In this document: positions 18,115 through 27,131 of the stretch, piece by piece
Numbering within the stretch: position 1 is the first letter of the stretch
Layout: every line of letters begins with the position of its first letter
Source: QHXQ01 sp036389395
GTDB lineage: Bacteria; Acidobacteriota; Blastocatellia; Pyrinomonadales; Pyrinomonadaceae
Length of the DNA: 64,000 nt
Direction: 5' to 3'
Assembly (NCBI GenBank): GCA_036389395.1
Contig: DASVPY010000095.1
Span: 12,788 to 76,787 of the forward strand
Program-made: the position numbers and the translations under genes
The notes under the pieces: generated by a model
Told to the model about the DNA's origin: nothing
Seen by the model: only the letters and a program-made list of their open reading frames with translations
Databases searched by the model: none

Positions 18115-19050
18115 TCAGGTGCGCGGGGCGAAGACGAGCCGCTCGTAGTCCGGCTCGTTGCGCAGCGGCACGAGGTTCTGATCGTGCTGCGCGCGGATGC
18201 GCAGGCCGGGCTGCAAGGTGAGCGCGCGCTCAAGCGCCTGGAGCGCCGGGCCGACCGAGCCGAGCCGCGCGCGCGTCGCCGCCAACTCGTAATGGATGTG
18301 CGCCGCCTCCGGCTCACGTTTCAGGGCGCGCTCGAACAACTCCTGCGCCGCCACGTAGTCGCCGCGGTTCAACTCAATGACGCCGCGGTCATAGAGCGCG
18401 TCCGGGTCGCGCGGCAGCGCCGTCTCTGTGCGCAGGCGCGACTCGGCGATGGCCAGGTAGATGCGCGCCCGCGCCGTCACCTCGGAGGCGTGCGGGTGCT
18501 GCTCGATGAGCGCGCGGAACATCTGGCGCGCGTCGCCGAAGCGGCCGCGCGCGAACTCCTTGTGCGCCCGCTCGAAGGAGCGGATCGCCGCCATCTCGTC
18601 CTGCGAGGGCTTGGGGCGCGGCGCGGGGCGCGGGGCCGGCGCGGGCTGCGACGCGGGTCTGGCCGTCTTGGACTTGGCGCTCGCGGGCGCTTGCGCCGGC
18701 CGCTTGGCCGGGGCGGCCGCGGGACGCTTAACGGGCCTGGCCGCCTGTTTGGTGCTCGGCTTGGCGCTCTGTCTGGCGGCCGGCTTCGCGGGCTGCGACT
18801 TTTTCGCAGGTCTCGCGGGCTGCTTGGCTTTCGTCGCTTTGGCGGGCGCTTTGCCGGCCGAGGTTTTGCCGGCGCTGGTCGTCTTCTTGGTCGCCTTACG
18901 GACAGGGGGCTTCGCCGCGCCAGAGGTTTTAGCAAGCGGCTTGGCGGCATTCGGCAACTTGCGGCCCTTTGCCGCCGACGCTGAGGAGGCGCTACGTGTG
19001 GCAGGGCGGGGGGTAGGTCGTTTCGCGCCCTTGATGACAGGATCGCTCAT
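18115..19050 (-). CDS. TPR protein with histone-H1-like basic N-terminus
   Basis: 311 residues in two parts. Residues 1 to about 155 are Lys/Ala/Pro-rich and disordered, with repeated KPA/AKP/KKT motifs like the tails of bacterial histone-H1-like proteins. Residues 155-311 form TPR helices (ARGRFGDARQMFRALIEQHP; ALYDRGVIELNRGDYVAAQE). No signal peptide or membrane segment is present. The basic tail may bind nucleic acid or polyanions while the TPRs bind a protein; both are inference. It is transcribed divergently from the roadblock gene. Confidence 0.8.
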   Translation of the reverse strand: MSDPVIKGAKRPTPRPATRSASSASAAKGRKLPNAAKPLAKTSGAAKPPVRKATKKTTSAGKTSAGKAPAKATKAKQPARPAKKSQPAKPAARQSAKPSTKQAARPVKRPAAAPAKRPAQAPASAKSKTARPASQPAPAPRPAPRPKPSQDEMAAIRSFERAHKEFARGRFGDARQMFRALIEQHPHASEVTARARIYLAIAESRLRTETALPRDPDALYDRGVIELNRGDYVAAQELFERALKREPEAAHIHYELAATRARLGSVGPALQALERALTLQPGLRIRAQHDQNLVPLRNEPDYERLVFAPRT

Positions 19051-19230
19051 GCGAAGCTCTCGTTTTTCAAAATGGCCGCCCGGCGGTCAGCCACTCGGCG
19101 GGGGCCTGCGAAACGCGCACAGGGTAGCACACGCCGGGGTCATAAAGCAACGCAATAGCATAGTTTGCGGGTACAACTAAGGTGTCGGCCCGAGGTCGCG
19201 GGTAAAACTCAGGGCAACATAGAAAAACAG

Positions 19231-19260
19231 TTGAAGTCACTTTGGCCGCTATGCTAGAGT
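19231..19260 (+). promoter_or_regulatory. Putative promoter for the roadblock-mglA pair
   Basis: TTGAAG (19231-19236) and TAGAGT (19255-19260) are 18 bases apart, with a TG extension before the -10 box. About 170 bases of leader separate it from the roadblock start. The rest of the 19051-19435 gap shows nothing I can name. Confidence 0.4.
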
Positions 19261-19435
19261 GCCAGAGGAGTCGCCACCGCTTGCGCGCCTCCCGGAGCGG
19301 TCACGGCGCGGACGGCTCCTGAACGTACAAACCGCTTGTCCGGCTTGGGGTTAGATTCTGATGCGGAGCGTCTGACCGCGCGCCCCCGTTTCATCCCGCC
19401 TCACTCGTATCACGAAAGCGAAAGCGTCTGTACCG

Positions 19436-19915
19436 ATGACGGACACACCTATCATTATGCGCGAACAGCAGTACGGACGGATTCTCTCCGTACTGGGCAA
19501 GCTGCGCTTGGACTCGTTCGCCCGCGTCGTCTTCCTCGTTGACAAGAACGGCCAGGAGATTGCGGTGCAGGGCGAGGTCGGCGGGCTGGACACGACGAGC
19601 CTGGCGAGCCTGGCGGCGGGCAACGTGGCGGCGACGGGCGGGATGGCGAAACTGATCGGCGAGCGCGAGTTCCCCACGCTCTCGCACGAGGGCGAGCGCG
19701 AGTCCATCCACATCTGCATCATCGGGCGCACGCTGCTCGTCGTGGTCTTCGACGACCGTTCGAGCCTCGGTCTCGTCAAGCTGCGCGTCAAGCAGGCGTC
19801 GCGCGATCTGGCCACGGTCTTCGACGAGATCGCGCGCGACTCCGCCGCCACGGCCCACGACAACCCCCTGCTCGCCGGCATCACCGACGACGACATTGAC
19901 AGCCTCTTCACTTAA
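19436..19915 (+). CDS. Roadblock/LC7-domain protein, MglB-like
   Basis: 159 residues with a roadblock/LC7 fold over about residues 10-125 (ARVVFLVDKNGQEIAVQGEV; SLASLAAGNVAATGGMAKLI; LLVVVFDDRSSLGLVKLRV) and a short acidic tail (ITDDDIDSLF). In Myxococcus and relatives such proteins are GTPase-activating or scaffolding partners of MglA, setting cell polarity or motility. The mglA-type GTPase follows 87 bases downstream on the same strand, which strongly supports this pairing. An ATG at 19457 is an alternative start. Confidence 0.88.
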   Translation: MTDTPIIMREQQYGRILSVLGKLRLDSFARVVFLVDKNGQEIAVQGEVGGLDTTSLASLAAGNVAATGGMAKLIGEREFPTLSHEGERESIHICIIGRTLLVVVFDDRSSLGLVKLRVKQASRDLATVFDEIARDSAATAHDNPLLAGITDDDIDSLFT

Positions 19916-19916
19916 C

Positions 19917-19986
19917 GTGACAGGTGACAGGTGACAGGTGACAAGTTAAAACCTGTGCTTGCTCGGCACTCGGCACTCGGCACTCG
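19917..19986. repeat. Heptamer repeats, GTGACAG and CTCGGCA families
   Basis: Starts right after the roadblock stop with four GTGACAG-type units, followed after a short spacer by three CTCGGCA units. The two halves are not perfect complements of each other. It appears to join two heptamer families and fills the space before mglA. Confidence 0.75.
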
Positions 19987-20002
19987 TCGCTGCTCTTAAG
20001 CC

Positions 20003-20590
20003 ATGACGTTCATCAACTACGCATCACGCGAGATCAACTGCAAGATCGTCTACTACGGCCCCGGCCTGTGCGGCAAGACGACCAACTTGCAGTACATCTA
20101 CGACACGACCGCGCCGGCCGCCAAGGGCAAACTCATCAGCCTGGCGACCGAGACTGACCGCACGCTCTTCTTCGACTTCATGCCGTTGGAGCTGGGCACG
20201 GTGCGCGGCTTCAAGACGCGCTTCCACCTCTACACCGTGCCCGGTCAGGTCTTCTACGACGCCTCGCGCAAGCTGATCCTCAAGGGTGTGGACGGCGTGG
20301 TCTTCGTCGCCGACTCGCAGGAGGAGCGCATGGACGCCAACATCGAGGCGCTCTACAACCTGCAAGAGAACCTGACGGTCAACGGCTACGACCTGCTGAA
20401 AGTGCCTTACGTGCTGCAACTCAACAAGCGCGACCTGCCGAACGTCGTGCCCGCGCCCGACATGGTCGCCGAGCTGCGGCGCAAGGACGAACCCGTCCAC
20501 GAAGCGGTCGCTGCCACCGGCGAGGGCGTCTTCAACACGCTCAAAGACATCGCCCGGCTCGTCCTGATGGAGCTGAAAAAATCTTCCTGA
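20003..20590 (+). CDS. mglA: MglA-type small Ras-like GTPase
   Basis: 195 residues with all GTPase motifs: P-loop GPGLCGKTTN, the MglA-type switch region (GTVRGFKTRFHLYTVPGQ), and NKRDLPN for guanine. MglA switches between GDP and GTP states and in Myxococcus directs the poles of motility machinery; here its target is unknown. The roadblock protein upstream is the expected GAP-like partner. A receiver-domain protein at 58 kb may be a distant third component (inference). No Shine-Dalgarno is visible between the heptamer element and the ATG. A strong terminator follows. Confidence 0.93.
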   Translation: MTFINYASREINCKIVYYGPGLCGKTTNLQYIYDTTAPAAKGKLISLATETDRTLFFDFMPLELGTVRGFKTRFHLYTVPGQVFYDASRKLILKGVDGVVFVADSQEERMDANIEALYNLQENLTVNGYDLLKVPYVLQLNKRDLPNVVPAPDMVAELRRKDEPVHEAVAATGEGVFNTLKDIARLVLMELKKSS

Positions 20591-20641
20591 CGACGCCGCC
20601 TCGGCCCCACGGCCGCCTCCGCCCCCTTCGCGCCGCCGGTC

Positions 20642-20682
20642 AACAAGCGCCCGATGTTTTTCGTGAACATCGGGCGCTTGTT
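20642..20682 (+). terminator. Terminator hairpin after mglA
   Basis: A perfect 17-bp stem (AACAAGCGCCCGATGTT and its complement) around a 7-base loop, followed by CTTGC. It lies about 50 bases after the mglA stop and fits an intrinsic terminator. The rest of 20591-21063 shows no gene. Confidence 0.8.
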
Positions 20683-21063
20683 CTTGCTGCCGCCCCGCGC
20701 GGCGCAGGCGCGTCCGTGCGGCTCGACGGCAAGGTGAAAGTATTGTCCTCCCAGGGGAAATGTGCTAACGTGCGCTCGCGCTGGACTAGACATAACATCA
20801 CCGCGCGCACCTGCTTGCGGCTGAGTCTTCTTCACCAGTGATTGCTCCAGGGGAATCGTGGAAGTCAGGTTCTAAACTCCGCCTAGGGAACACCTGACCT
20901 CATAGCTTTCTTGAAACGACCAGGCCCGCGCCGCCAGCGCGAGGGCGCGCGAGGCCCACTCGGGTGCGCCACGCGCCGACGCGGGCCGTCATGCGGCCGG
21001 TGGCCGCCCTCGCCCGCCTCTTTCCAGCACGTTTCGGCCCGTGAGGTCGCCGGTAGGTTCGAC

Positions 21064-24000
21064 ATGAGCGCGAGGGATGAAACTTTGAGCGCCGAGGGGA
21101 AGAGCCTCAAGGGGACGTTGGCCTTCGTCGGCGTCGGGTTACTGGCGACGCTGTTGCTGGGTGGGCTGAAAGTCCTCTTCGAGCGTTCGTCGGTCGGGCA
21201 CAGGGCCGAGGTCTTCGCCTTCGAGCTGCTGCAAGGGCAATTGCCCTACTTCGATCCCAAGAACCCGGTTGTCGTGCTCGACACCAGTGACATCACGCGA
21301 GACCCGGACAAGAGCCGAGCGACGCTGGCGCAGATTATCCCCGCTCTGACCGCGCAGGGGCCGCTCGCCATCGGCGTGGACTGGGAGTTCTCGCCCAGGG
21401 AGAACGAATTCGCCTCGTCCAAAGACCCGGAGTTCTTTGACCTCTGCCTCGAAGAGAAGCGCCGGCACGGGGTGCCCATCTTTCTCGGCGTGGACAAGCG
21501 AAAGGCAGCCCCGCCCAAGGCGTGGCTCGGCGCGGAGAAGTACAAAGAGTTGGCCGCCGCCGTCGGGGCGGACAGGAAAGACACCACCAGGCTCCCGATC
21601 TGGATTCAGAAGAAGGGCGTGGACGAGCCGCTGCCGCTGCTCGGCTACGCGCTGGCGCAGGCGTACGCCCAGAAGCGCGACCGCCAACTGCCGAAGCCGC
21701 CGAAGTGGATTCGCTGGGCCGTGCGAGAGGGCGCGGAGGCCGCGCCCGACTCCGACTTCTTTTACGAAGACCGGCTGGTCAACTACAGCAACCTGGAAGC
21801 GATCCGGCTGGCCGCGCAGCGCGACCTGAGCGCCACGTCGGTGGCCGAGTCGGGACGCAAAAGCTACGAGGGCAAGATCGTGATCCTCGGCGATATGTCC
21901 CAGGGCTTTACCGACCCGTTCAACGTGCCGGGCGCGAGCGAGCCGGTCGGCGGCGTCCTGCTCCACGCGAGCGCCGCCTACACCTTCGCCCAAGCCCCCT
22001 TGTTCGAGTTCAGGCAGTGGCTGCGGGTGGCGCTGGACTTGGGGCTGGCCATGATGATTGTCGTCATCGTTGCCGTCCTACGCTACCGCCGCGCGGGCGA
22101 GCGCGGTTTCTCGCTGGGCCGGCAGCAGACAAAATTCGTCTACCTGGCCATGGCCTGCGTGGTCGTCGCCGGGTGGCTGCTCGTGCTCTTCACGCGCGTG
22201 ATGTGGCTCGACTTCCTGCTGGTGGTCGCCGCGCTCTTCCTGCACCCAAAACTGGAGGAGCGGATGCGCGACCTCCAGAAGAAGCGCAAGCGCACACCCC
22301 CGCCCGCCGCCCCGGCGACAGGCGGGGCCGGCGCGGCTGAGGCGGCCGCCACCGGCAGCGCGAGCGTCGAGGCCGCCGTCTGTCTGCTCGTCGGGGTGCT
22401 CTTGGTGGCCCCGGCGGCGTGCGCGCAGGGCGCCGCCGCGCAGTGCGGGCAGCGCGCCGCCGCCATCATGGTCGCCGTCAAGAAGAAGGCGCGGAAGGGG
22501 AAGCAGCAGCAGTCCGTGACCTGCTACTTCCGCGAGAGCGGCGCTCAGGACTGGGCGAAGCTCTCGGAGGCCGACAACGGGAAGAGGCAGTTCGAGGCCG
22601 GGCAGCAGTTGCGTTGCGACAAAGACTGCGTCCTCACGATCCTGCTCTGCGGCACGCGCAAGGAGTTCGACGTGAAGACCGTCACGCCGGACGTGTACAC
22701 CGTGCTCGAAGCCTACGAGTTCGTGCCCCGCAATGAGCCATATGATGACCCCGCGGCCCGCCCGCCCGAACTGGCCTCGATCATGACAAACCCCGACGCC
22801 TCGCTCAGAACGCTGAATCCCCATTTTAAGCGGAACGCGACCCCGGCAGTAGCGGCCGGGCAAGCGGAAGCCAGCGCGCGCGGCGGGCAGACGAGCGGCG
22901 ATAAGGAAATGATGGAGCGCGTGGCGCAGGATACTTCTGCCGGCAATGAAAGGAGGCTGCCTGCTGAGAGGGAGATGGGCGCGCCGCGCGCCGCGGCCAT
23001 AAATAAAGAGACGGCGGCCGCTACGCCCGCCGTGAGCGCGGCGCCGGTCGGGCGAGACACGAGCGCCGAAATCCAGCGTTACTCGGAGGCCCTGAATGCG
23101 CGGCGCAAGGCGGAGGAGCTATACGCGGGTCTGCTCCGCCTGGCCAACGCCGAGCGGGACGCGAAGGACTACGCGACGGCCGCGAGTCTCTACACGCAGG
23201 CGCAGGAGGCGCTCCCGTCCGACGCGCGCGCCGCTTACGGCCTCGGCAACGTGTACGCGGATCAGGGGCAGTGGGAGGAGGCACTGAAATCTTATCGGCG
23301 CGCGGTCGAACTGAATTCGTTCTTCACCCAGGCGCAACTCGCGCGCGCCTACGCGCTGCTTCAGTTGAGCGAGGGCGCGGAGCGCCAGAAGCGGCTGGCC
23401 GAGGCCGAGGGCGCTCTGTGGTACGTGCTAACGCGCGCGCCGGAGAACCGGGCGATCTACGCACTCTTCGACGCGGTGCTTGAGAAGCGCGGCGCGAGTG
23501 CCGCCACCGCGGCGCAGGTCTACAGCCGGCTCGTCCTGCTCGCGCCGGCTTCCGCCGAAGCGCATCTGCGCCTTAGTGAGTTGCTGCGGCAGGACAACAA
23601 GGATCGTGAGGCGGCCGAGCACCTGCGCCGCGCCGCCGAGCTGTCCGGCCGCGCGCCGGTGCTGCGAGATGTCGCGGCGGCTTACGAAATGTGGGGGCGG
23701 TACGAAGAGGCCCAGTCGCTTCTGCGCCGCGCGCTCGTGCTCGAGCCGCGGGACGTGAACTCGCTCTACGCACTGGGCCGCGTGCTGCTGCTCCGGGAGC
23801 ACTACGACGAAGCGGCGGGGCCGCTCAGGCTCGCCGCCGAGTTAAGCCCGGAGGGCTTCGCGCCGCGCTTCCTGCTCGGCCTGACCTACCTGAACGCGGG
23901 CCGGCTGCCGGCGGCCGAGCAGTCCTTTGACGAGGCGGCGACGCGCGCCGCCCCCGACCGGCGTGCGTTGCTGGCCGCCGCCTTCGGGCTGACCCGCGTG

Positions 24001-24132
24001 GCCGACGCCCACGCGAAGGCGCGGCGTCTGCCGGAGGCGGTGCGCGCCTACGAGCACGCGCTGCGGGTCTGGCCGGACGACGCCGAGGGCCAACGAAAGC
24101 TGGCGGCGGCGCGCGCGAAGCTGCGCCGCTAG
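21064..24132 (+). CDS. CHASE2 sensor fused to TPR repeats
   Basis: About 1022 residues. An N-terminal transmembrane helix (LAFVGVGLLATLLLGGLKVL) leads into an extracytoplasmic CHASE2 domain (VVVLDTSDITRD, AIGVDWEFSPREN, GKIVILGDMSQGFTDPFNVPG), then three more hydrophobic segments near residues 325-400. Normally a kinase or cyclase would follow; here there is an Ala/Pro-rich linker, a further hydrophobic stretch ending in AACAQG that looks like a signal peptide, a Cys-containing domain (VTCYFRES, LRCDKDCVLTILLC), and about eight TPR repeats to the C-terminus. It looks like a sensor joined to an exported TPR protein. I start at ATG 21064 since the longer frame from 20911 adds Arg-rich non-family sequence. 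It ends in TAG. Confidence 0.85.
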   Translation: MSARDETLSAEGKSLKGTLAFVGVGLLATLLLGGLKVLFERSSVGHRAEVFAFELLQGQLPYFDPKNPVVVLDTSDITRDPDKSRATLAQIIPALTAQGPLAIGVDWEFSPRENEFASSKDPEFFDLCLEEKRRHGVPIFLGVDKRKAAPPKAWLGAEKYKELAAAVGADRKDTTRLPIWIQKKGVDEPLPLLGYALAQAYAQKRDRQLPKPPKWIRWAVREGAEAAPDSDFFYEDRLVNYSNLEAIRLAAQRDLSATSVAESGRKSYEGKIVILGDMSQGFTDPFNVPGASEPVGGVLLHASAAYTFAQAPLFEFRQWLRVALDLGLAMMIVVIVAVLRYRRAGERGFSLGRQQTKFVYLAMACVVVAGWLLVLFTRVMWLDFLLVVAALFLHPKLEERMRDLQKKRKRTPPPAAPATGGAGAAEAAATGSASVEAAVCLLVGVLLVAPAACAQGAAAQCGQRAAAIMVAVKKKARKGKQQQSVTCYFRESGAQDWAKLSEADNGKRQFEAGQQLRCDKDCVLTILLCGTRKEFDVKTVTPDVYTVLEAYEFVPRNEPYDDPAARPPELASIMTNPDASLRTLNPHFKRNATPAVAAGQAEASARGGQTSGDKEMMERVAQDTSAGNERRLPAEREMGAPRAAAINKETAAATPAVSAAPVGRDTSAEIQRYSEALNARRKAEELYAGLLRLANAERDAKDYATAASLYTQAQEALPSDARAAYGLGNVYADQGQWEEALKSYRRAVELNSFFTQAQLARAYALLQLSEGAERQKRLAEAEGALWYVLTRAPENRAIYALFDAVLEKRGASAATAAQVYSRLVLLAPASAEAHLRLSELLRQDNKDREAAEHLRRAAELSGRAPVLRDVAAAYEMWGRYEEAQSLLRRALVLEPRDVNSLYALGRVLLLREHYDEAAGPLRLAAELSPEGFAPRFLLGLTYLNAGRLPAAEQSFDEAATRAAPDRRALLAAAFGLTRVADAHAKARRLPEAVRAYEHALRVWPDDAEGQRKLAAARAKLRR

Positions 24133-24155
24133 CACGCCGCCGCCCGCGCGCCGAG

Positions 24156-24713
24156 TCAGTCGAGGGCTTTGATCATGAGCAGGCCGTCGCCGCCGTTGGA
24201 GTAGTAGCGGGGCAGGCGTTGGGTGACGGCGTAGCCGAGGTTGCGGTAGAGCTGCTGCGCGCCCGCGTTGACGGCGCGGACTTCGAGGCGCAGCGTGCGG
24301 ACGCCGCGGCGGTAAAAACTCTCTTCGACCTTCGTGAGCATCCGCTCGGCGATGCGCCGCCGCCGGTGTTCGGGCGCGACGCCGAGCGTGGTGATGTGCC
24401 CCGTGCGGTCGGGTTCGACCAGCCCGACGATGAAGCCGACCATCGCGCCGTCGGGCGTCACCGCGCGGTAGGCGACCGACTCCGGCGAGGTCAGCAGGTA
24501 CTCGAAGGTCTCGCGGCTGTACGCCTCGCCGTCCACGAAGCAGAGCTGATCGAGCCGCCAGCACTCGTCGAGCTGGGCGACGGTGAGCGGGCGCAGGTCG
24601 TAGCGCGCGTCCGCCGCGCGCGCCGCTTCGACGACGGCGGTCGGCGTCGGCGCTGCCGCCTCTTGCGCCCGCCCGGCGAACAGCCGCGAGCGAATTTTCT
24701 TCAGCACAGCCAT
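24156..24713 (-). CDS. rimI: GNAT acetyltransferase, RimI-like
   Basis: 185 residues. After a 40-residue N-terminal extension comes a GNAT domain with motif A VAPEHRRRRIAERMLTKVE, where the acetyl-CoA pyrophosphate binds, and motif B NAGAQQLYRNLGY. RimI-type enzymes acetylate the N-terminus of ribosomal protein S18 or other proteins; the LEVRAVNAGA segment fits RimI well. GNAT substrates cannot be assigned from sequence, so RimI is probable rather than certain. Its start abuts a long heptamer inverted repeat, which lies between it and queA upstream. Confidence 0.75.
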   Translation of the reverse strand: MAVLKKIRSRLFAGRAQEAAAPTPTAVVEAARAADARYDLRPLTVAQLDECWRLDQLCFVDGEAYSRETFEYLLTSPESVAYRAVTPDGAMVGFIVGLVEPDRTGHITTLGVAPEHRRRRIAERMLTKVEESFYRRGVRTLRLEVRAVNAGAQQLYRNLGYAVTQRLPRYYSNGGDGLLMIKALD

Positions 24714-24719
24714 AAAAGA

Positions 24720-24860
24720 GCCGTGACGGATGACAGGTGACAGGTGACAAGTAAGCTGTTAGCGATTAGCTGTTAGCTGTTAGCCGTTCGGCTTTAGCTG
24801 ACGGCTGACCGCTGACGGGTAATTTTAACTTGTCACCTGTCACCTGTCACCCGTCACGGC
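24720..24860. repeat. Heptamer inverted repeat, GTGACAG family with nested units
   Basis: Arms 24720-24752 and 24828-24860 are 33 bases long and complementary with one mismatch; each contains GTGACAG-type units. The 75-base centre holds a second heptamer series, GTTAGCT, and a weaker complement. It is the best-formed stem in the window and lies between queA and rimI. Confidence 0.9.
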
Positions 24861-24862
24861 TT

Positions 24863-25909
24863 TTAGACGATGAGCATGCAGTCGCCGTAGCTGTAGAAGC
24901 GGTAGCGGGCGGCGACGGCGTGGCGGTAGGCGGCGAGTGTGAGGTCGCGCCCGGCGAAGGCGGCGACGAGGACGAGCAGGGACGAGCGCGGCAGGTGGAA
25001 GTTGGTCACGAGCGCGCCGACGGTTTTGAAACGGTAGCCCGGCGTGATCGTCAGCCGCGCCACGCCCGCCCCGGCGCGCACGCGCCCGGTCGCTTCATCC
25101 GTCGCCGCTTCGAGCGCGCGCACGCTCGTCGTGCCCACGGCGACGACGCGCCGCCCCGCGCCGCGCGCCTCGTTGAGCGCGGCCGCGGCCGCCGCGTTGA
25201 TCTCGTAACGCTCCGGCGCGACGCTGTGTTGACTCAAGTCCTCGACGCGCACCGGCGCGAACGTGCCGTAGCCGACGTGCAGCGTCAACTCGACCAGCGC
25301 GACGCCGCGCGCGCGGAGGCGTTCGAGGACGCGGGGCGTGAAGTGCAGGCCGGCGGTCGGCGCGGCAATCGCGCCGCGCGCGCGCGCGTAGACGGTCTGG
25401 TAACGCTCGCGGTCGGCGCGCGCCGCCGCGTCGTCGTCCGCGCGCTTGATGTAAGGCGGCAGCGGCGTCCGACCCGTCTCTTCCAAGAGCGCGTCGAAGT
25501 CGCTGGCGCAGACGAAGCGCACGGTGCGCCGGCCGTCTTCGTGCTCGGTCAGGACTTCGGCGCGCAGGCGGCCGTCGCCGAACGCGAGGCGCGCGCCCGC
25601 GTGCAGCCGCCGCGCGGGCCGCGCGAGCGCCGTCCACACGAGCGGCTCCAACTCTTCGAGCAGGAACAGCTCGACGCGCCCGCCCGTGGGCACGCGCGCG
25701 CCGACGAGGCGCGCCGGAAACACGCGCGTGTTGTTGACCACCAGCACGTCGCCGGCGCGCAACAGGTCGGGCAGTTCCGCGAACGCGCCGTCGCGCCACT
25801 CGCCCCGCGCGCGGTCAACCGACAGCATCCGCGCCGCGTCCCGCTCCGCCAGCGGCGCTTGCGCGATCAACTCCTCCGGCAACTCGTAATCGAACTCCGA
25901 CAGCCGCAC
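24863..25909 (-). CDS. queA: tRNA preQ1(34) S-adenosylmethionine ribosyltransferase-isomerase
   Basis: Transfers and isomerises the ribosyl part of SAM onto preQ1 at the tRNA wobble base, giving epoxyqueuosine. The family opening RLSEFDYELPEELIAQ, VNNTRVFPARLVG, and the C-terminal GTTSVRALE, NFHLPRSSLLVLV and YRFYSYGDCMLI are all present. An upstream TTG (25927) is possible, but a GTG at 25909 gives the usual MRLSEFDYELPEE start. Length about 348 residues is normal. It lies between two heptamer elements, downstream of the YihY gene. Confidence 0.95.
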   Translation of the reverse strand: MRLSEFDYELPEELIAQAPLAERDAARMLSVDRARGEWRDGAFAELPDLLRAGDVLVVNNTRVFPARLVGARVPTGGRVELFLLEELEPLVWTALARPARRLHAGARLAFGDGRLRAEVLTEHEDGRRTVRFVCASDFDALLEETGRTPLPPYIKRADDDAAARADRERYQTVYARARGAIAAPTAGLHFTPRVLERLRARGVALVELTLHVGYGTFAPVRVEDLSQHSVAPERYEINAAAAAALNEARGAGRRVVAVGTTSVRALEAATDEATGRVRAGAGVARLTITPGYRFKTVGALVTNFHLPRSSLLVLVAAFAGRDLTLAAYRHAVAARYRFYSYGDCMLIV

Positions 25910-25930
25910 GCCGAGATGAAACCACAAAGC

Positions 25931-26088
25931 AGAGGTCAGAGGCTAGAGGTCAGGGCGAAGAAGTTTAAAGTTCAAGGTTCAATGTTCAAGGTTGATCGCG
26001 TATCGAACCTCGAACGTTGAACCTTGAACTTTGAACGTTAAACCTTGAACTCTTAACCGACCTCCGACCTCTGACCTCTGACCTCTGT
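25931..26088. repeat. Nested heptamer inverted repeat, GAGGTCA and GTTCAAG families
   Basis: Outer arms (25931-25956 and 26059-26088) are GAGGTCA units; inner arms (25964-25993 and about 26003-26052) are GTTCAAG/GTTCAAT units. The outer right arm runs into the yihY reading frame and encodes its last ten residues. Confidence 0.85.
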
Positions 26089-26994
26089 TTCTTCCGGCGC
26101 GTGGCTGATGTCGTGCGCGCCGGAGGTCTCCTGGTGGAAGACGACGGAGAGTTGCGCGCCGAAGAGCAGGATGAGGCTTGAGACGTAAGACCAGGTGAGC
26201 ACGGCGACGACCGCGCCGACCGAGCCGTAAATCTGATCGTAGTGGAAGTAGTGCAGGCTCGACGCGAAGATGTACTTGGAGACTTCCCAGAGCAGCCCGG
26301 CGACGACCGCCGCCGGGATCGAGTCGCGCAAGGTCACGCGCCCGTTCGGCATGACGCGGTAGACGAGCGTGAAGAGCGCGATGGTCAGGGCCACGCTGAC
26401 CAGCGTGAAGACGATCTGCCAGATGGCGTCGCCCGCCACCGACAGCACCGCCACGTGCTCGATCTGGCGCGGCGTCAGGCGCGACGCCAGGTCGCGCAGC
26501 GCCACGAGCACGTAGGTGAGCATGACCGACGCGATGAGCAGCACGCCGATGCCGCCGATCATGGAGAGCGTCAGCCCGCGCCCGTGCAGGAACGTGCGCG
26601 GGCGCGTGCCCCAGAGCCGGTTGATGGCGCGCTCGACCACGTTGAAGACCCACGAGCCGGCCCAGAGCGTGACGACCACGCAGGTGATGATGACGGTCGG
26701 CCCGACGTTTTCGAGCGAGCGCAAAGTGGTGCGCAGGAACTCGCGCGAGCCGGGGTACACGTCCACCGCGCGGTTGAGCATCTCTTTGCCGAGGTCGAAG
26801 TTGTTGCCGAGCGCGAGCAGCACGAGCAGCGTGGGGAAGAGCGTGAGCAGCCCGAAGTAGCTCATCGCGGCGGCGGGCGTGAACAGGTCGTTCTCGTGGA
26901 ACTGGTGGAAGGTGTGGCTGAAGATCGACAGCCACGGCGCGGGGTTGCGCACGCCGAAGTGTTGCCGCGTCCACGATGCCAGCCAGCGTTTCAT
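26053..26994 (-). CDS. YihY/BrkB-family inner-membrane protein
   Basis: 313 residues with six hydrophobic segments. The family signature AAAMSYFGLLTLFPTLLVL lies in the first helix region, with GSVGAVVAVLTWSYVSSLILLFGAQ near the end. Once called RNase BN, the family is now regarded as membrane proteins of uncertain, possibly transport, function. ATG 26994 is chosen over a TTG two codons upstream. The last residues (EVRGQRSEVG) are encoded by the adjoining GAGGTCA repeat, so the native C-terminus has probably been replaced. Confidence 0.88.
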   Translation of the reverse strand: MKRWLASWTRQHFGVRNPAPWLSIFSHTFHQFHENDLFTPAAAMSYFGLLTLFPTLLVLLALGNNFDLGKEMLNRAVDVYPGSREFLRTTLRSLENVGPTVIITCVVVTLWAGSWVFNVVERAINRLWGTRPRTFLHGRGLTLSMIGGIGVLLIASVMLTYVLVALRDLASRLTPRQIEHVAVLSVAGDAIWQIVFTLVSVALTIALFTLVYRVMPNGRVTLRDSIPAAVVAGLLWEVSKYIFASSLHYFHYDQIYGSVGAVVAVLTWSYVSSLILLFGAQLSVVFHQETSGAHDISHAPEETEVRGQRSEVG

Positions 26995-27000
26995 AATCAA

Positions 27001-27126
27001 AAGTGGTCAGTGGTCAGTGGTCAGTGGTCAGTTAGTTTCTCTGTGGTTAGCCGAGCGTTTCAGCGTTAGCTTCCATCTGCCGCAAGCAGAACAACTGACC
27101 ACCGGCCACTGACCACTGACCACTGC
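27001..27126. repeat. Heptamer inverted repeat, GTCAGTG family
   Basis: Left arm 27001-27033 has four GTCAGTG units; right arm 27091-27126 is the complement (CACTGACCACTGACC). It lies between ruvB and yihY, close to the yihY start. Confidence 0.88.
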
Positions 27127-27131
27127 CCATT

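Noticed and set aside
20911..21063. Longer N-terminus for the CHASE2 protein
   Set aside because: The frame is open from 20911, but the 51 added residues are Arg/Pro-rich and precede the transmembrane start poorly; ATG 21064 gives the usual layout.
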